This document shows, one piece after another, positions 45,407 through 53,643 of a stretch of 64,000 bases of DNA. Position 1 is the first letter of the stretch, and the number at the start of each line of letters is the position of its first letter. The notes under the pieces were generated by a model. The model searched no databases. It had not been told where the DNA came from and saw only the letters and a list, made by a program, of their open reading frames with translations. The DNA is from Planctomycetota bacterium (GTDB taxonomy: Bacteria; Planctomycetota; Phycisphaerae; Phycisphaerales; UBA1924). The DNA is taken from assembly GCA_018968885.1 (NCBI GenBank), contig JAGWZK010000002.1, forward strand, positions 248,001-312,000, in the 5' to 3' direction. Made by a program: the position numbers and the translations under genes.

Positions 45407-45861
45407 CGGCCAAATCGGGAGTGGAAGAGATCGACGCGATGGCGATCATCGAGCCGGTGTGCGCGGTGTTTCGACGAAAGTTGAAGTCCGAGGGATTGAA
45501 GTACACACCGGAGCGGGCCCAGGTGCTGGATGCGATCGTGCGGCAGACGACCCTGTTTGAACCCGATCAGATCGTGAGCGAGGTGAAGAAGACGGGCATC
45601 CGGGTGAGCAAGGCGACGGTGTATCGGACGATCAAGCTGCTGGTGGAGGCGGGGATTATTCAGCGCGTGCCGCTGGATGCGGAGGGCGCGGTGTATCACT
45701 GCGTGTTTGGGCGCGCGCCTTCGGAACTTTTGGTTCGGATGGATACGCGCGAGGTGATCGCGCTGCACGTGCCGGAGTTAGAGGCGCTGCGAGACCGGAT
45801 CGCTAAGCAGTACGGGGTGCAGGTGCAGGTGCACAGGTTTATCGTGCTGGCGACGGCGTAG
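45385..45861 (+). CDS. Fur-family metalloregulator lacking CxxC zinc motifs
   Basis: A 158-residue protein. The N-terminal winged helix is of Fur type ('LKSEGLKYTPERAQVLDAIVRQTTLFEPDQIVSEVKKTGIRVSKATVYRTIKLLVEAGIIQRV'). The dimerisation part ('YHCVFGRAPSELLVRMDTREVIALHVPELEALRDRIAKQYGVQVQVHRF') lacks the two CxxC pairs of the structural zinc site; only Cys 26 and Cys 106 occur. His residues at 105, 128 and 150 could still bind a regulatory metal. The first ATG (45385) overlaps the start of the divergent membrane gene; a second Met at 45439 (residue 19) is a possible start. It ends in TAG and is followed by tRNA-Ser. Confidence 0.85.
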   Translation: MPRKGATSAKSGVEEIDAMAIIEPVCAVFRRKLKSEGLKYTPERAQVLDAIVRQTTLFEPDQIVSEVKKTGIRVSKATVYRTIKLLVEAGIIQRVPLDAEGAVYHCVFGRAPSELLVRMDTREVIALHVPELEALRDRIAKQYGVQVQVHRFIVLATA

Positions 45862-45891
45862 ATTTTGCGAACTAGAATGGGCCGCATCCCT

Positions 45892-45978
45892 GGTGGGGTG
45901 GCAGAGCGGTTGAATGCGCCAGACTTGAAATCTGGTTGTGGCAACAGTCACACGGGGGTTCGAATCCCCCCCCCACCG
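45892..45978 (+). tRNA. tRNA-Ser (anticodon TGA)
   Basis: An 87-nt cloverleaf. Acceptor GGTGGGG (45892-45898) pairs with CCCCACC (45971-45977) with discriminator G at 45978. The anticodon stem CCAGA/TCTGG encloses CTTGAAA, giving TGA, which reads UCA/UCG serine codons. A long variable arm (TTGTGGCAACAGTCACACG) and the T-arm GGGGGTTCGAATCCCCC confirm class II serine identity. CCA is not encoded. Confidence 0.96.
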
Positions 45979-46331
45979 TTCCGCCGCGAAGCGGCGAGTA
46001 CAAAGTGCTGAGTGCTGAGCGATGAGTACTGAGTGCCAGTCGTCATGAAGAAGTCGCCCACCCATGTTCATGGGTGGTGCACAAGGTTTAAAGCGGATGG
46101 AGCGAGAACACTCAACCAGACGTTTCACGTCTGGCTACCAACACTCGCCCGTTTCACGGGCGGAGACGTTGCGAGGGGGAACGGTGTGACAACATCTCAT
46201 GCCCGAAATCAATGCGATATTCGTATCAGGTGACCAAAGACACCAGGCGCAGCGTCGGGTGACGATGTGCCTTGATTTGGCCATTTGGAGATTTGGACTC
46301 TTGGCTGTTTGCACGTTGCGTCTGCAACGTG
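45979..46331. repeat. Intergenic cluster of TTCA-loop palindromes and short tandem repeats
   Basis: 353 bp with no supported gene. It holds CGCCGC/GCGGCG with loop GAA (45982-45996), TGAGTGC-like tandem units (46003-46040), CCACCCA/TGGGTGG (46058-46077), CCAGACG-TTTCA-CGTCTGG (46116-46134), CGCCCG-TTTCA-CGGGCG (46146-46162), a CCAAAT-type three-unit repeat on the minus strand (about 46274-46296) and GCACGTTGC/GCAACGTGC (46311-46332). The last hairpin touches the stop codon of the GH15 gene and may end its transcript. Confidence 0.7.
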
Positions 46332-48401
46332 CTACGCCGGGACGCCGGGGACGGCGATGACATCGGGTGGCAGGTGATAAGGGCCGCGCTTTTCGGCGGC
46401 GGCGTTGGCGGCGACATCCATCATGCGACGTGAAGAAGAAGGGAGCCGCTCGAGCTTGGCGAGATACTCCATCACCACGATGACGTAGGTGGCGTGGCTC
46501 CATGTCAGCGGACTGACTGAAAGTGGTTCGGCGGTGTAGGGATTGAGTTGTTCAGCGAGGACGCCCGAGGGTGCCGCACGCTTGACAGCCCATTCGAGAT
46601 ATGGCACCGCTTCGGAGAGTTCGTCGACGGTCTTGGCGCGGGCGATGAGATACTGGGCCTGCCAGAGTGTGCAGATGATCCAGGGATTGCCGGGGACCAG
46701 GTCAGTCTTTTCGCGTTCGATCTGGTGGTAGTAGTCGCGCTCGTAGCGGGCGCAGCCGCCGATATGGGTTTTGACCCAGAGGCGTTCGCGGAGGGCTTTC
46801 ATCTCATGCTGCACGAGTTCATCGTGGACATCGAGGGCGCCGAAAGCCCAGATGGCGTAGTTGGCGCTGTCGGCGGTCATATCGAGGCGATAGGTGCCAT
46901 CGGATTGCGAGACGGCGAGGCGTGCGAAGCGTTTCTGTTCGTTGCTCCAGAGGTGCTTGCGCATGGCAGCGCGCATCGAGATGGCGGCATCGCGATAACG
47001 AGTGGCGCGATCGGGCTCGCCGAAATCGGCGGCAAAATCGGCGGCGGCATCGAAGGCACCGATGACACTGGCGACGGTGAAGGTGTGGATGCCGCGACGC
47101 TCTTCCCAGAGATCCCATGATGGGAGAGGCAAGCCATTTGCATCGCGATACTTGAGCATCCACTCGGCGGGCTTGACGACCAATTGGGTGTAGACGCTCT
47201 TGGCAAACTCGACATCGCGGAAACGGTCGAAGTGGCGACGCAAGGCCCAGAGAACCAGGGCGGTTTCATCCTGCTGAATGGGGAGAATGCGCTGGCCCTC
47301 GAGCATCCAGGGATGCCAGGAAGAGGCGAGCTTGCCGGCAGGTGTGTACTTATGGAGGAAGTAGCCGTCCTCTTCGATGCAGCGAGCGGCGAAGCGGAAG
47401 AAATTGCGGGAGAGTTCGTTCTGACCGCTGGCGACGAGAGAGTGAGCGACGAGGGCACCATCGCGGGGCCAGCAGTAGGAATAGTGATCGCCACCGAACT
47501 GCGTGATGTCGCTGTCGTTGGCGGCGATGATGGCTCCGCCGTTGTCGATCTGCGTGCGCATCACGAGTTGCGAGCGATAGAACATGTCGCGGCAGGCGGG
47601 AGGAAGGGTCTTGGCGTCGACGGGTTCCTTGCGGCACCAGAGGCGCCAGTAGGAATCGGTGCGGTCGATCATGCGATCGGCACCGGTTTCGAGAATGCGG
47701 CGATTCAGAGATTTGACATCGCCATAGGACTTGCCGCAGGCGAGCCATGAGACGACGGAGGCCTCACCATTGGGTTCGAGTTGGAGATTGAAGCCGACGG
47801 TGCAATCGACGCTGCCCTGGCTGATGGCGTTGCGGCCGAGTTGGCCGTCCTCGGCATCGCGCCATGTGCCTTCGGCGCCGCCGACGCGCTTGGTGCCGAT
47901 GGACCAGGAGTCGATGCCGGTCTTGGTGGATTCGCAGGCGGAGAAGAGGAAGTAGATGTCGTCTTTGTACATGACGACGCCGCTGGTGATGGGGTCGTAG
48001 TTGGCGGTGTCGCCGACGGGGCTGCCGCCGATGGACATGTCCCAGTGGTAGAAGAGACGAACATCGCGCTGGCGACCGAAGAGATCGCGGACGGTGGCCT
48101 TGCGGAAGAAGACGGGGTCGGTGGCGTCGACACAATCAGAGCAGCGGACTTCGATGCCGAGCTCGCGATTGGTGAGGGTGACATCGGTGACGAGGGTGTC
48201 GGGGCGGTAGCGGAGTTCGCGGGTCCAGGTGGCTTCTTCGATCCAGCTCATGCGGCCATCGACCCAGACGCCGAAGCGCTGGATGTGGCCATCGGTGTGA
48301 TTGAAGCGGCCGACGTGGGGGTAATAGACATCGCGGACCCGGTATTTCGAGTCGAAGGTGACGAGGAGGGAGCCGTTGCCGACGGGGATGTCTCTGGCCA
48401 T
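46332..48401 (-). CDS. Glycoside hydrolase family 15 (glucoamylase/trehalase-like) protein
   Basis: A 689-residue protein without a signal peptide, so probably cytosolic. The N-terminus 'MARDIPVGNGSLLVTFDSKYRVRDVYYPHVG' is the beta-sandwich start of bacterial GH15 enzymes. The (alpha/alpha)6 barrel follows from about residue 265, with WPRDGALVAHSL, 'FLHKYTPAGKLASSWHPW', the catalytic acid region PLPSWDLWEERRG, and near the end 'AEQLNPYTAEPLSVSPLTWSHATYVI'. Such proteins release glucose from starch-like glucans, glycogen or trehalose. The start at 48401 was chosen over 48482 because MARDIPVGNG is the family start. Its stop is TAG. Confidence 0.88.
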   Translation of the reverse strand: MARDIPVGNGSLLVTFDSKYRVRDVYYPHVGRFNHTDGHIQRFGVWVDGRMSWIEEATWTRELRYRPDTLVTDVTLTNRELGIEVRCSDCVDATDPVFFRKATVRDLFGRQRDVRLFYHWDMSIGGSPVGDTANYDPITSGVVMYKDDIYFLFSACESTKTGIDSWSIGTKRVGGAEGTWRDAEDGQLGRNAISQGSVDCTVGFNLQLEPNGEASVVSWLACGKSYGDVKSLNRRILETGADRMIDRTDSYWRLWCRKEPVDAKTLPPACRDMFYRSQLVMRTQIDNGGAIIAANDSDITQFGGDHYSYCWPRDGALVAHSLVASGQNELSRNFFRFAARCIEEDGYFLHKYTPAGKLASSWHPWMLEGQRILPIQQDETALVLWALRRHFDRFRDVEFAKSVYTQLVVKPAEWMLKYRDANGLPLPSWDLWEERRGIHTFTVASVIGAFDAAADFAADFGEPDRATRYRDAAISMRAAMRKHLWSNEQKRFARLAVSQSDGTYRLDMTADSANYAIWAFGALDVHDELVQHEMKALRERLWVKTHIGGCARYERDYYHQIEREKTDLVPGNPWIICTLWQAQYLIARAKTVDELSEAVPYLEWAVKRAAPSGVLAEQLNPYTAEPLSVSPLTWSHATYVIVVMEYLAKLERLPSSSRRMMDVAANAAAEKRGPYHLPPDVIAVPGVPA

Positions 48402-48559
48402 GGGGGTGCCGCTGAATTGGCGCGTGGGAGCGCAATATGTGCCGAACAGTCCGCACCGACGGCTGCTCTGGCATCCTTTCATCGGACGGTATGGAGGGGA
48501 CCCTGACCTGGCGTGAACGTGAAGTGGTGAAACAGCACGAACTTCGTGTGATTGGGAGA

Positions 48560-48931
48560 TCAGGTCTGGCCGGCCAGGAGGGCCTCGGCTAGGGCGGCGG
48601 CGTCTGAACCAACGGGATTTTCGGCGGCTTCGCCAGTGGCGACGGCGAGGGCTGGTCGCTTGGCGATATCCCCGATATAGGTGATGCGGATGCCGAAGTT
48701 CTCGCCCACTTTGACGGCATTGCCAAAGCCGATGTGCTTGTTATTGACCAGGAGGTGAAGTTCGGAATCGGCGGGGGCAGCAAGCTCGATGATGGAGCCG
48801 GGGACGAGATCGAGGACCTTGCGAAGGTTCATGGTGCATTGGCCGAGACGGACAATGACGGGAACCTCAAGGGCGCGGGCCTGGTTGGCACCATTGGGAA
48901 GCTGGAGCATGGGAGTTGCATCGACTGGCAT
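48560..48931 (-). CDS. FliN/SpoA-domain protein (flagellar switch-like), orphan
   Basis: A 123-residue protein. Residues 22-90 form a surface-presentation-of-antigens domain: 'LEVPVIVRLGQCTMNLRKVLDLVPGSIIELAAPADSELHLLVNNKHIGFGNAVKVGENFGIRITYIGD' has the FliN patterns 'VPV.V..G.....L..V..L..G.V..L' and 'V.LLVN.K.I..G..V.V....G..I'. FliN forms the C-ring, where it couples CheY to rotation. No other flagellar gene is adjacent; planctomycetes often have scattered flagellar genes. The C-terminal 30 residues are Ala/Glu-rich. The divergent lipoprotein gene starts 64 bp away. Confidence 0.85.
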   Translation of the reverse strand: MPVDATPMLQLPNGANQARALEVPVIVRLGQCTMNLRKVLDLVPGSIIELAAPADSELHLLVNNKHIGFGNAVKVGENFGIRITYIGDIAKRPALAVATGEAAENPVGSDAAALAEALLAGQT

Positions 48932-48995
48932 GAGCGCAAAGTTAAACGCAAGCCATGTGCCATACCGGGAATGGGGTGCGGTTTACAGTGTGGGC

Positions 48996-49544
48996 ATGGG
49001 AAGTCGCAAGGTGATCATGGCGTTGGGGGCATTGGCGGCGTTGAGTGTGGCGACGGGTGGCTGCCGCCTGGGTGGGAGCATGTCGACGGAGACAGCGCTG
49101 AACCAATTGCGCGCGGAGAATGCGGCATTGAAGGAGAAAGCGGCACGGGCTGAGGGTGAGGCGGCGGAATTGAGGGCGAAGCTTGAGGGATCGCGGAAAG
49201 AGATCGCGACGTTGCCGGTGTGCACGCGAATTGAGATCGGGGATCTTTCAGGACCATCAAAGGATGGAACGACGGTGGACCTTTTGGTGAAGACGCTGGA
49301 TGGGCGGGGACGGTTTGTGCCGGTGGCGGCAGAGATCAGCGCGGGCGTGACCAAAGGGCCACTGCGCGCACTGCGATTTGATGCAGATCAGGTGAGAGAG
49401 ATGTACCGAGCAGGCGTGATGGGGACGTATTACCTGGTGCAGTTTCCGGCCTCGCGATGGGCACCGGGTGATGTGATTACGGTAGAAGTGAAGGATTTAG
49501 TGACGGGGAAGAAACATGAGGCGGATTGGAAGTTGGAGAAGTAG
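48996..49544 (+). CDS. Small lipoprotein with coiled-coil start
   Basis: A 182-residue protein. The signal peptide ends in a lipobox near VATGGC (Cys about residue 23). Residues 30-65 form a heptad-like helix ('LNQLRAENAALKEKAARAEGEAAELRAKLEGSRKE'). The remaining 115 residues are a beta-rich domain ('IEIGDLSGPSKDGTTVDLLVKTLDGRGRFVPVAAEIS...VREMYRAGVMGTYYLVQFPASRWAPGDVITVEVKDLVTGKKHEADWKLE') resembling an Ig-like or C2-like sandwich. The family is not recognised in detail; planctomycetes commonly have it as a small predicted lipoprotein. It is divergent from the FliN-like gene. Confidence 0.75.
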   Translation: MGSRKVIMALGALAALSVATGGCRLGGSMSTETALNQLRAENAALKEKAARAEGEAAELRAKLEGSRKEIATLPVCTRIEIGDLSGPSKDGTTVDLLVKTLDGRGRFVPVAAEISAGVTKGPLRALRFDADQVREMYRAGVMGTYYLVQFPASRWAPGDVITVEVKDLVTGKKHEADWKLEK

Positions 49545-49801
49545 TGCTCGAGCGAGTGGATTCAGGTGACTGAAAGGGGGAGTTTGCAGGACAAAACCCC
49601 GGGGATTGGCATCGTGGGGCTGAATGCGGAGCGGGATTGTGAGTGGATGTGCGGAGTTGGTGTTGCATCGGGGGCGCGCGGTTGGTAGATTGGGCGGGTC
49701 GCGGGTTTGCAGTGATTCGTGATTAGCGGCATGATGGGTGCCATTCGTGCATCCGTGCTGCGGATTTGTGTGTGGCGGACCCGCAATCAGGAGTTCCGAA
49801 C

Positions 49802-50983
49802 ATGCGTGGATCTCGCTCGCTCGCCTGGTTGGTGGTGGTGTGCGCTGGTGTGGCGCAGGGTCAGGTTGTGGTTGGTGAACCCAAGGATGTTGCGCCGCCG
49901 AATTTTGGCGGGGCGTTTGGCAAGGCAAGATTTGTCGAGGGGCTGGGCGTGCAGACGGCCACGCTGCCGGGCGGCCAGCAGGTGCAGATGAACGGGGAAC
50001 GGGTGTGGAAGGGCGCGTGTGCGAATCGTGCGGAGTTGACTGAACAGGATCTGAAGACGATGGCAGAGACACACGCCAAGGCGTTTGCGCCGGGGGAGCG
50101 GATCATCATCGTGGATCGCCAGAGCAATGGCGGCGCGCCTGCGGCAGGATTGGACATTGTGTTCCAACTGGGCGGCAACGTGCCTGCTGCTGCGGTTGCG
50201 GCGTTTGCGACGGCTGAGGCGTATCTGGAGTCGCAGTTTCCTGCCGACACGATGACGGTGACGATTCCGGTGTCGTGGGCGCAGTTGCAATCTGGCGTGA
50301 TCGGCGGCACCGGCAGCAGTTATGGCTCACTGACGTGGGCGAGTACCCGCAGCACGCTGCAGGCAGGCGCGGATGCCAGCGATGGCATCATGGCTTCGCT
50401 GCCGGCGGGAACCACTATTCCAGTGCGCTATCGCACGAATCGCACGACCAATGAGGATCGGGTGTTCTGGACATTTGCAAATTTCAAGGCCAACGGCGGC
50501 AGCGTGACGGGGAATGATGCGAGCATGCAGTATTCCACGGCGTTCCCGTTTGACTTTGACCCTTCGAACGGTGTGACGGCGAACACGATTTCGTTACAGG
50601 ATGTGATCATTCACGAGACCGGGCATGCGCTGGGATGCACGAGCGGATTGGATTTCCGCGCCAGTGATATCGAAGTGCTGGATGTCTTCCGCTTCCAAAG
50701 GACCGATGGCACGGCGGACTACAACCCGGACACGGCGGCGGAGTTTGGCGTTCGCCCGCGGATGGGCGTCTTCAACTACAACGATGATCACAATCTGGAT
50801 GTGATCGGTGCGGCGGAGTATCGCCTGTCGGACGGATCACCCTATCAGGCGAGCCACTTCCGCGAAGGTGTGCCGGCGATCGGCATCATGGACCCGGCGT
50901 TCTCGTCTGGGGAGACGTTTTACCCCAACTTCTTCAGGACGAGCGATATCACGCTGTTTGATGCGCTTGGGTATGACAAGTAA
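49802..50983 (+). CDS. Exported zinc metalloprotease (NF038122-type)
   Basis: A 393-residue protein with a signal peptide (AGVAQGQVVVG). The zinc site is HETGHALG, the HExxHxxG start of metzincin/gluzincin-type sites, near residue 275. The expected third ligand is not obvious: HExxHxxG is followed by CTS instead of xxH/D. The domain around it ('IIIVDRQSNGG', 'FRASDIEVLDVFRFQRTDGT', 'PAIGIMDPAFSSGETFYPNFFRTSDITLFDALGYD') fits the NF038122 family of putative secreted metalloproteases common in Planctomycetes and Acidobacteria. CAGGAG stands ten bases before the ATG. There is no dockerin tail. Terminator follows. Confidence 0.82.
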   Translation: MRGSRSLAWLVVVCAGVAQGQVVVGEPKDVAPPNFGGAFGKARFVEGLGVQTATLPGGQQVQMNGERVWKGACANRAELTEQDLKTMAETHAKAFAPGERIIIVDRQSNGGAPAAGLDIVFQLGGNVPAAAVAAFATAEAYLESQFPADTMTVTIPVSWAQLQSGVIGGTGSSYGSLTWASTRSTLQAGADASDGIMASLPAGTTIPVRYRTNRTTNEDRVFWTFANFKANGGSVTGNDASMQYSTAFPFDFDPSNGVTANTISLQDVIIHETGHALGCTSGLDFRASDIEVLDVFRFQRTDGTADYNPDTAAEFGVRPRMGVFNYNDDHNLDVIGAAEYRLSDGSPYQASHFREGVPAIGIMDPAFSSGETFYPNFFRTSDITLFDALGYDK

Positions 50984-51011
50984 AAAAGGATGAGAAACAA
51001 GTCTGCTTCGC

Positions 51012-51046
51012 ACCGGCCTCAGCGATGGGGCCGGTCTTGTTTTTGG
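51012..51046 (+). terminator. Rho-independent terminator after the metalloprotease gene
   Basis: ACCGGCC (51012-51018) pairs with GGCCGGT (51029-51035), followed by CTTGTTTTT. It lies 28 bp past the stop. Confidence 0.9.
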
Positions 51047-51185
51047 GGAAAAGGACACTGGCACTCGGCATGAGACACCGGCCACCCAGGGGAAAACAGG
51101 AGGACAGCCAACGAAGGAACGCAGCGTCCAAGCCGGTGTTTGCCATGGTATTTTGAGGATTCTGGCGATAGATATTGACGCAGAA

Positions 51186-51203
51186 AGTGTTTCCAGAAAC
51201 ACT
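51186..51203. promoter_or_regulatory. Perfect 18-bp palindrome in the promoter of the beta-helix gene
   Basis: AGTGTTTC and GAAACACT flank CA. It lies six bases after TTGACG (51175-51180), a good -35 box, and overlaps the place where a -10 would be, 42-59 bp before the ATG. This is a classic operator position. Confidence 0.6.
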
Positions 51204-51244
51204 CTATCGTAGAGAGGGGCCGGTGGGCGGCAGGAGTGTTGACC

Positions 51245-53068
51245 ATGAAGCGTGCGATGTGGCTGGCTGCGGCGTGTGGCGTGGCGATGGCGGCGGAGGC
51301 ACGCGGTCAGACGATCACCGTGAATTGGTCGCAGGATGACGGTGTCGATTTTGCCATGCCGCAGACGGTGGCGAATCTGCCGGGGCCGGATGGGCATGTG
51401 ACGCTTGCGGAGGCGGTGATCGCGGCGAACAACACAGCAGGTGCACAGACGATCGCGTTCAACGTGCCTCAGAACGTGTGGTCGACACTGTTTGGAACGC
51501 AGGTGTGCATGTTCTATCACAGCAACATGCACTATGTGAGTGGCGATGACACGACAATCGACTTCACGACGCAGACGACGTTTACGGGGGACACGAACCC
51601 GAACGGAAATGAAGTGGGTTTGTATTACGCGGGCGCACCTTCATCGATTCCGAATCTGTGGTTGGCGGGAAACCGGATCACGGTGAAGGGTGCGGATCGT
51701 TTTCTTGGGAACAATTTTGAGCAGAGGTTGTGGGTGACGGGGAACGACTGCCGCGTGATTGGGTGCACGACGACGGGTTTGACGATTCGTGGAGATTTCG
51801 GTGGTGGCGAGCGGAACCTGATTGGTGGAGCGGGCGTGGGAGAGGGGAATGTATTCACGGGTGCGGTGAACATTCTGTCGCGTGCGCACGGAAACCTGGT
51901 GAAGGGGAATGTGTTTCGCTGGGGATTTCGACTCAGCGGCGACACGTTGAATGGAACGTGCGACAACAACGTCTTTGGTGGGGCCACGGCAGCTGAAGGA
52001 AATGTGTTTGCCGGGCGGAGCACCACAGGACAGGAAGGCCTGCCCACGGGAACCGAACTGGAAATCTATCACGCGCGGAACACGCTGATCCAGAACAACA
52101 AGGTAGGGACGACGAATGACGGGCTGGCGCGGTATGCGGGGCGGACAGGAGCGACCGGGATAGGGATCGGCATCGGGGCGGCGGGAACGATGGTGATGGA
52201 CAACATTGTGGGTGGGATTGAGCGAACCGGATCAAATCACTATCAGGGGGTGCGGTTTGGAGTGGCGATTACAGTGGCGGCATCGGCGAGCGGATCAGTG
52301 ATCCGAGGAAATCGGATTGGCGTGGCGGTTGATGGATTAACTCCCATCTTGAACGTGCAGGGGATCACGGTGCTCAGTGACCCCAATAGCACACCCAGCA
52401 ACACCCTGATCGATGGAAATGTGATCGCCCGGAATGAGACGAGTGGCGTGCGCATTCTGTACGCAGGAAGCGCGAGGGTCACGCGGAACTCGATTCGTGA
52501 GAATGGCGGACTGGGAATTGATCTGGATGTGATGGGCGTGCAGGCCAATGACGCGATGGATGGGGATGCGGGACCGAATGGGTTGCAGAACTATCCGGTG
52601 CTGACGAGCGCGACGGTGCGCGGCGCGAGTGTGGAAGTGGCGGGAGAACTGCGTTCGATGGTGAGCCGCGCGTATGTGGTGGAGTTGTTTGCCAGCAGCG
52701 GGTGCGATGCGAGCGGGTATGGAGAAGGCGCGCGATACCTGGGAAGCGTGCATGTGACGACGGATGGGGCGGGCATCGCGGCGATCACGACGACAGTGAA
52801 CGCGGTGGCGAGCGCGGGGGAAGTGCTGACTGCGACTGCGACGGATGTGGCGACGGGATATACGTCGGAGTTCTCGGCGTGCGTGACGGCGACGACGGCA
52901 CCGTGCGCTGCAGATTTCAACGCCGACGGCGTGGTTGATTTCTTTGACTATCTGGACTTTGTGAGCGTGTTTGCGGATGGCGGCGCGGGCGCGGACTTCA
53001 ACGCAGACACGGTGGTGGATTTCTTTGACTATCTGGATTTTGTCGCGGAGTTTGCGTCTGGGTGCTGA
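51245..53068 (+). CDS. Exported right-handed beta-helix protein with tandem GC-type dockerin tail
   Basis: A 607-residue protein with a signal peptide ending AEARGQ. Residues 40-430 are parallel beta-helix coils ('GNRITVKGADRFLGNNFEQRLWVTGNDCRVIGC', 'GEGNVFTGAVNILSRAHGNLVKGNVFRWG', 'NTLIQNNKVG', 'NTLIDGNVIARNETSGVRILYAGSARVTRNSIRENGGLGIDLD'). These are the 'N-x-I-x-G-N-x-I' rungs typical of pectate-lyase-like folds and CSLREA-type exported proteins. A 100-residue Ig-like domain follows, then two calcium-loop repeats, DFNADGVVDFFDYLDF and DFNADTVVDFFDYLDF, ending ASGC. Polysaccharide binding or cleavage is likely, but no catalytic residues can be confirmed. Confidence 0.88.
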   Translation: MKRAMWLAAACGVAMAAEARGQTITVNWSQDDGVDFAMPQTVANLPGPDGHVTLAEAVIAANNTAGAQTIAFNVPQNVWSTLFGTQVCMFYHSNMHYVSGDDTTIDFTTQTTFTGDTNPNGNEVGLYYAGAPSSIPNLWLAGNRITVKGADRFLGNNFEQRLWVTGNDCRVIGCTTTGLTIRGDFGGGERNLIGGAGVGEGNVFTGAVNILSRAHGNLVKGNVFRWGFRLSGDTLNGTCDNNVFGGATAAEGNVFAGRSTTGQEGLPTGTELEIYHARNTLIQNNKVGTTNDGLARYAGRTGATGIGIGIGAAGTMVMDNIVGGIERTGSNHYQGVRFGVAITVAASASGSVIRGNRIGVAVDGLTPILNVQGITVLSDPNSTPSNTLIDGNVIARNETSGVRILYAGSARVTRNSIRENGGLGIDLDVMGVQANDAMDGDAGPNGLQNYPVLTSATVRGASVEVAGELRSMVSRAYVVELFASSGCDASGYGEGARYLGSVHVTTDGAGIAAITTTVNAVASAGEVLTATATDVATGYTSEFSACVTATTAPCAADFNADGVVDFFDYLDFVSVFADGGAGADFNADTVVDFFDYLDFVAEFASGC

Positions 53069-53126
53069 ACGCCGGTTCAACGGGTAGACGCACTTGGTGG
53101 TCGGAGGAATACCAAAGGACAACAGG

Positions 53127-53146
53127 CCCTGAGCTCGCGCTCAGGG
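53127..53146. terminator. Hairpin between convergent genes
   Basis: CCCTGAGC (53127-53134) and GCTCAGGG (53139-53146) form a perfect eight-base stem around TCGC, in the 110-bp spacer between the beta-helix gene and rpiB. There is no long T-run, so it may end transcription weakly or be another small palindromic element. Confidence 0.55.
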
Positions 53147-53178
53147 TTCCTCCATACATCTATTGATTGTGACGTCGC

Positions 53179-53643
53179 TCACTCTTTGACACTGCTGGGG
53201 AGCAAGCCATTCTCGATGGCACCGATCTTGCGCACGCGGCGGGCGTGGCGGCCGCCTTCGAAGGGGGTCTTGATGAAGATCTCGGCGATCTTTTCGATGA
53301 GGCGCTGGCCGAGAAGATCGGCAGAGAGGCAGACGATGTTGGCATCGTTGTGGCTGCGGGAGAGCTGGGCGGTGAGTTCATCGTGGCAGACGGCGGCGCG
53401 GGCGCCTTTGACCTTGTTGGCGGCGATGCTCATGCCGATGCCGGTGCCGCAGATGAGAACGCCTTTGTCGGCCTTGCCAGAGGCGACGGCCTGGGCGACA
53501 TCGAAGGCGCGTTCGGGATAATCGACGGTGGCGAGTTCGCAATCGCCCATGACTTCGGCGTCGTGCCCTTCCTGGCGGAGGCGTTCGGCGAGGCCGCGGA
53601 TGGCGGCGGCGCCGCGGTGATCACTGCTGAGTACAACTTTCAT
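53179..53643 (-). CDS. rpiB: Ribose-5-phosphate isomerase B (RpiB/LacAB family)
   Basis: A 154-residue isomerase that interconverts ribose 5-phosphate and ribulose 5-phosphate in the pentose phosphate pathway. The start 'MKVVLSSDHRGAAAIRGLAERLR' carries the D-H pair. The catalytic Cys lies in LICGTGIGMSIAANKVKGARAA, and the conserved 'CHDELTAQLSRSHNDANIVCLSADLLG' gives the phosphate and ring-opening residues. The start overlaps the stop of the phosphatase gene by four bases. The same pair of genes (low-molecular-weight phosphatase and rpiB) is a recurrent arrangement in bacteria. Confidence 0.95.
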   Translation of the reverse strand: MKVVLSSDHRGAAAIRGLAERLRQEGHDAEVMGDCELATVDYPERAFDVAQAVASGKADKGVLICGTGIGMSIAANKVKGARAAVCHDELTAQLSRSHNDANIVCLSADLLGQRLIEKIAEIFIKTPFEGGRHARRVRKIGAIENGLLPSSVKE

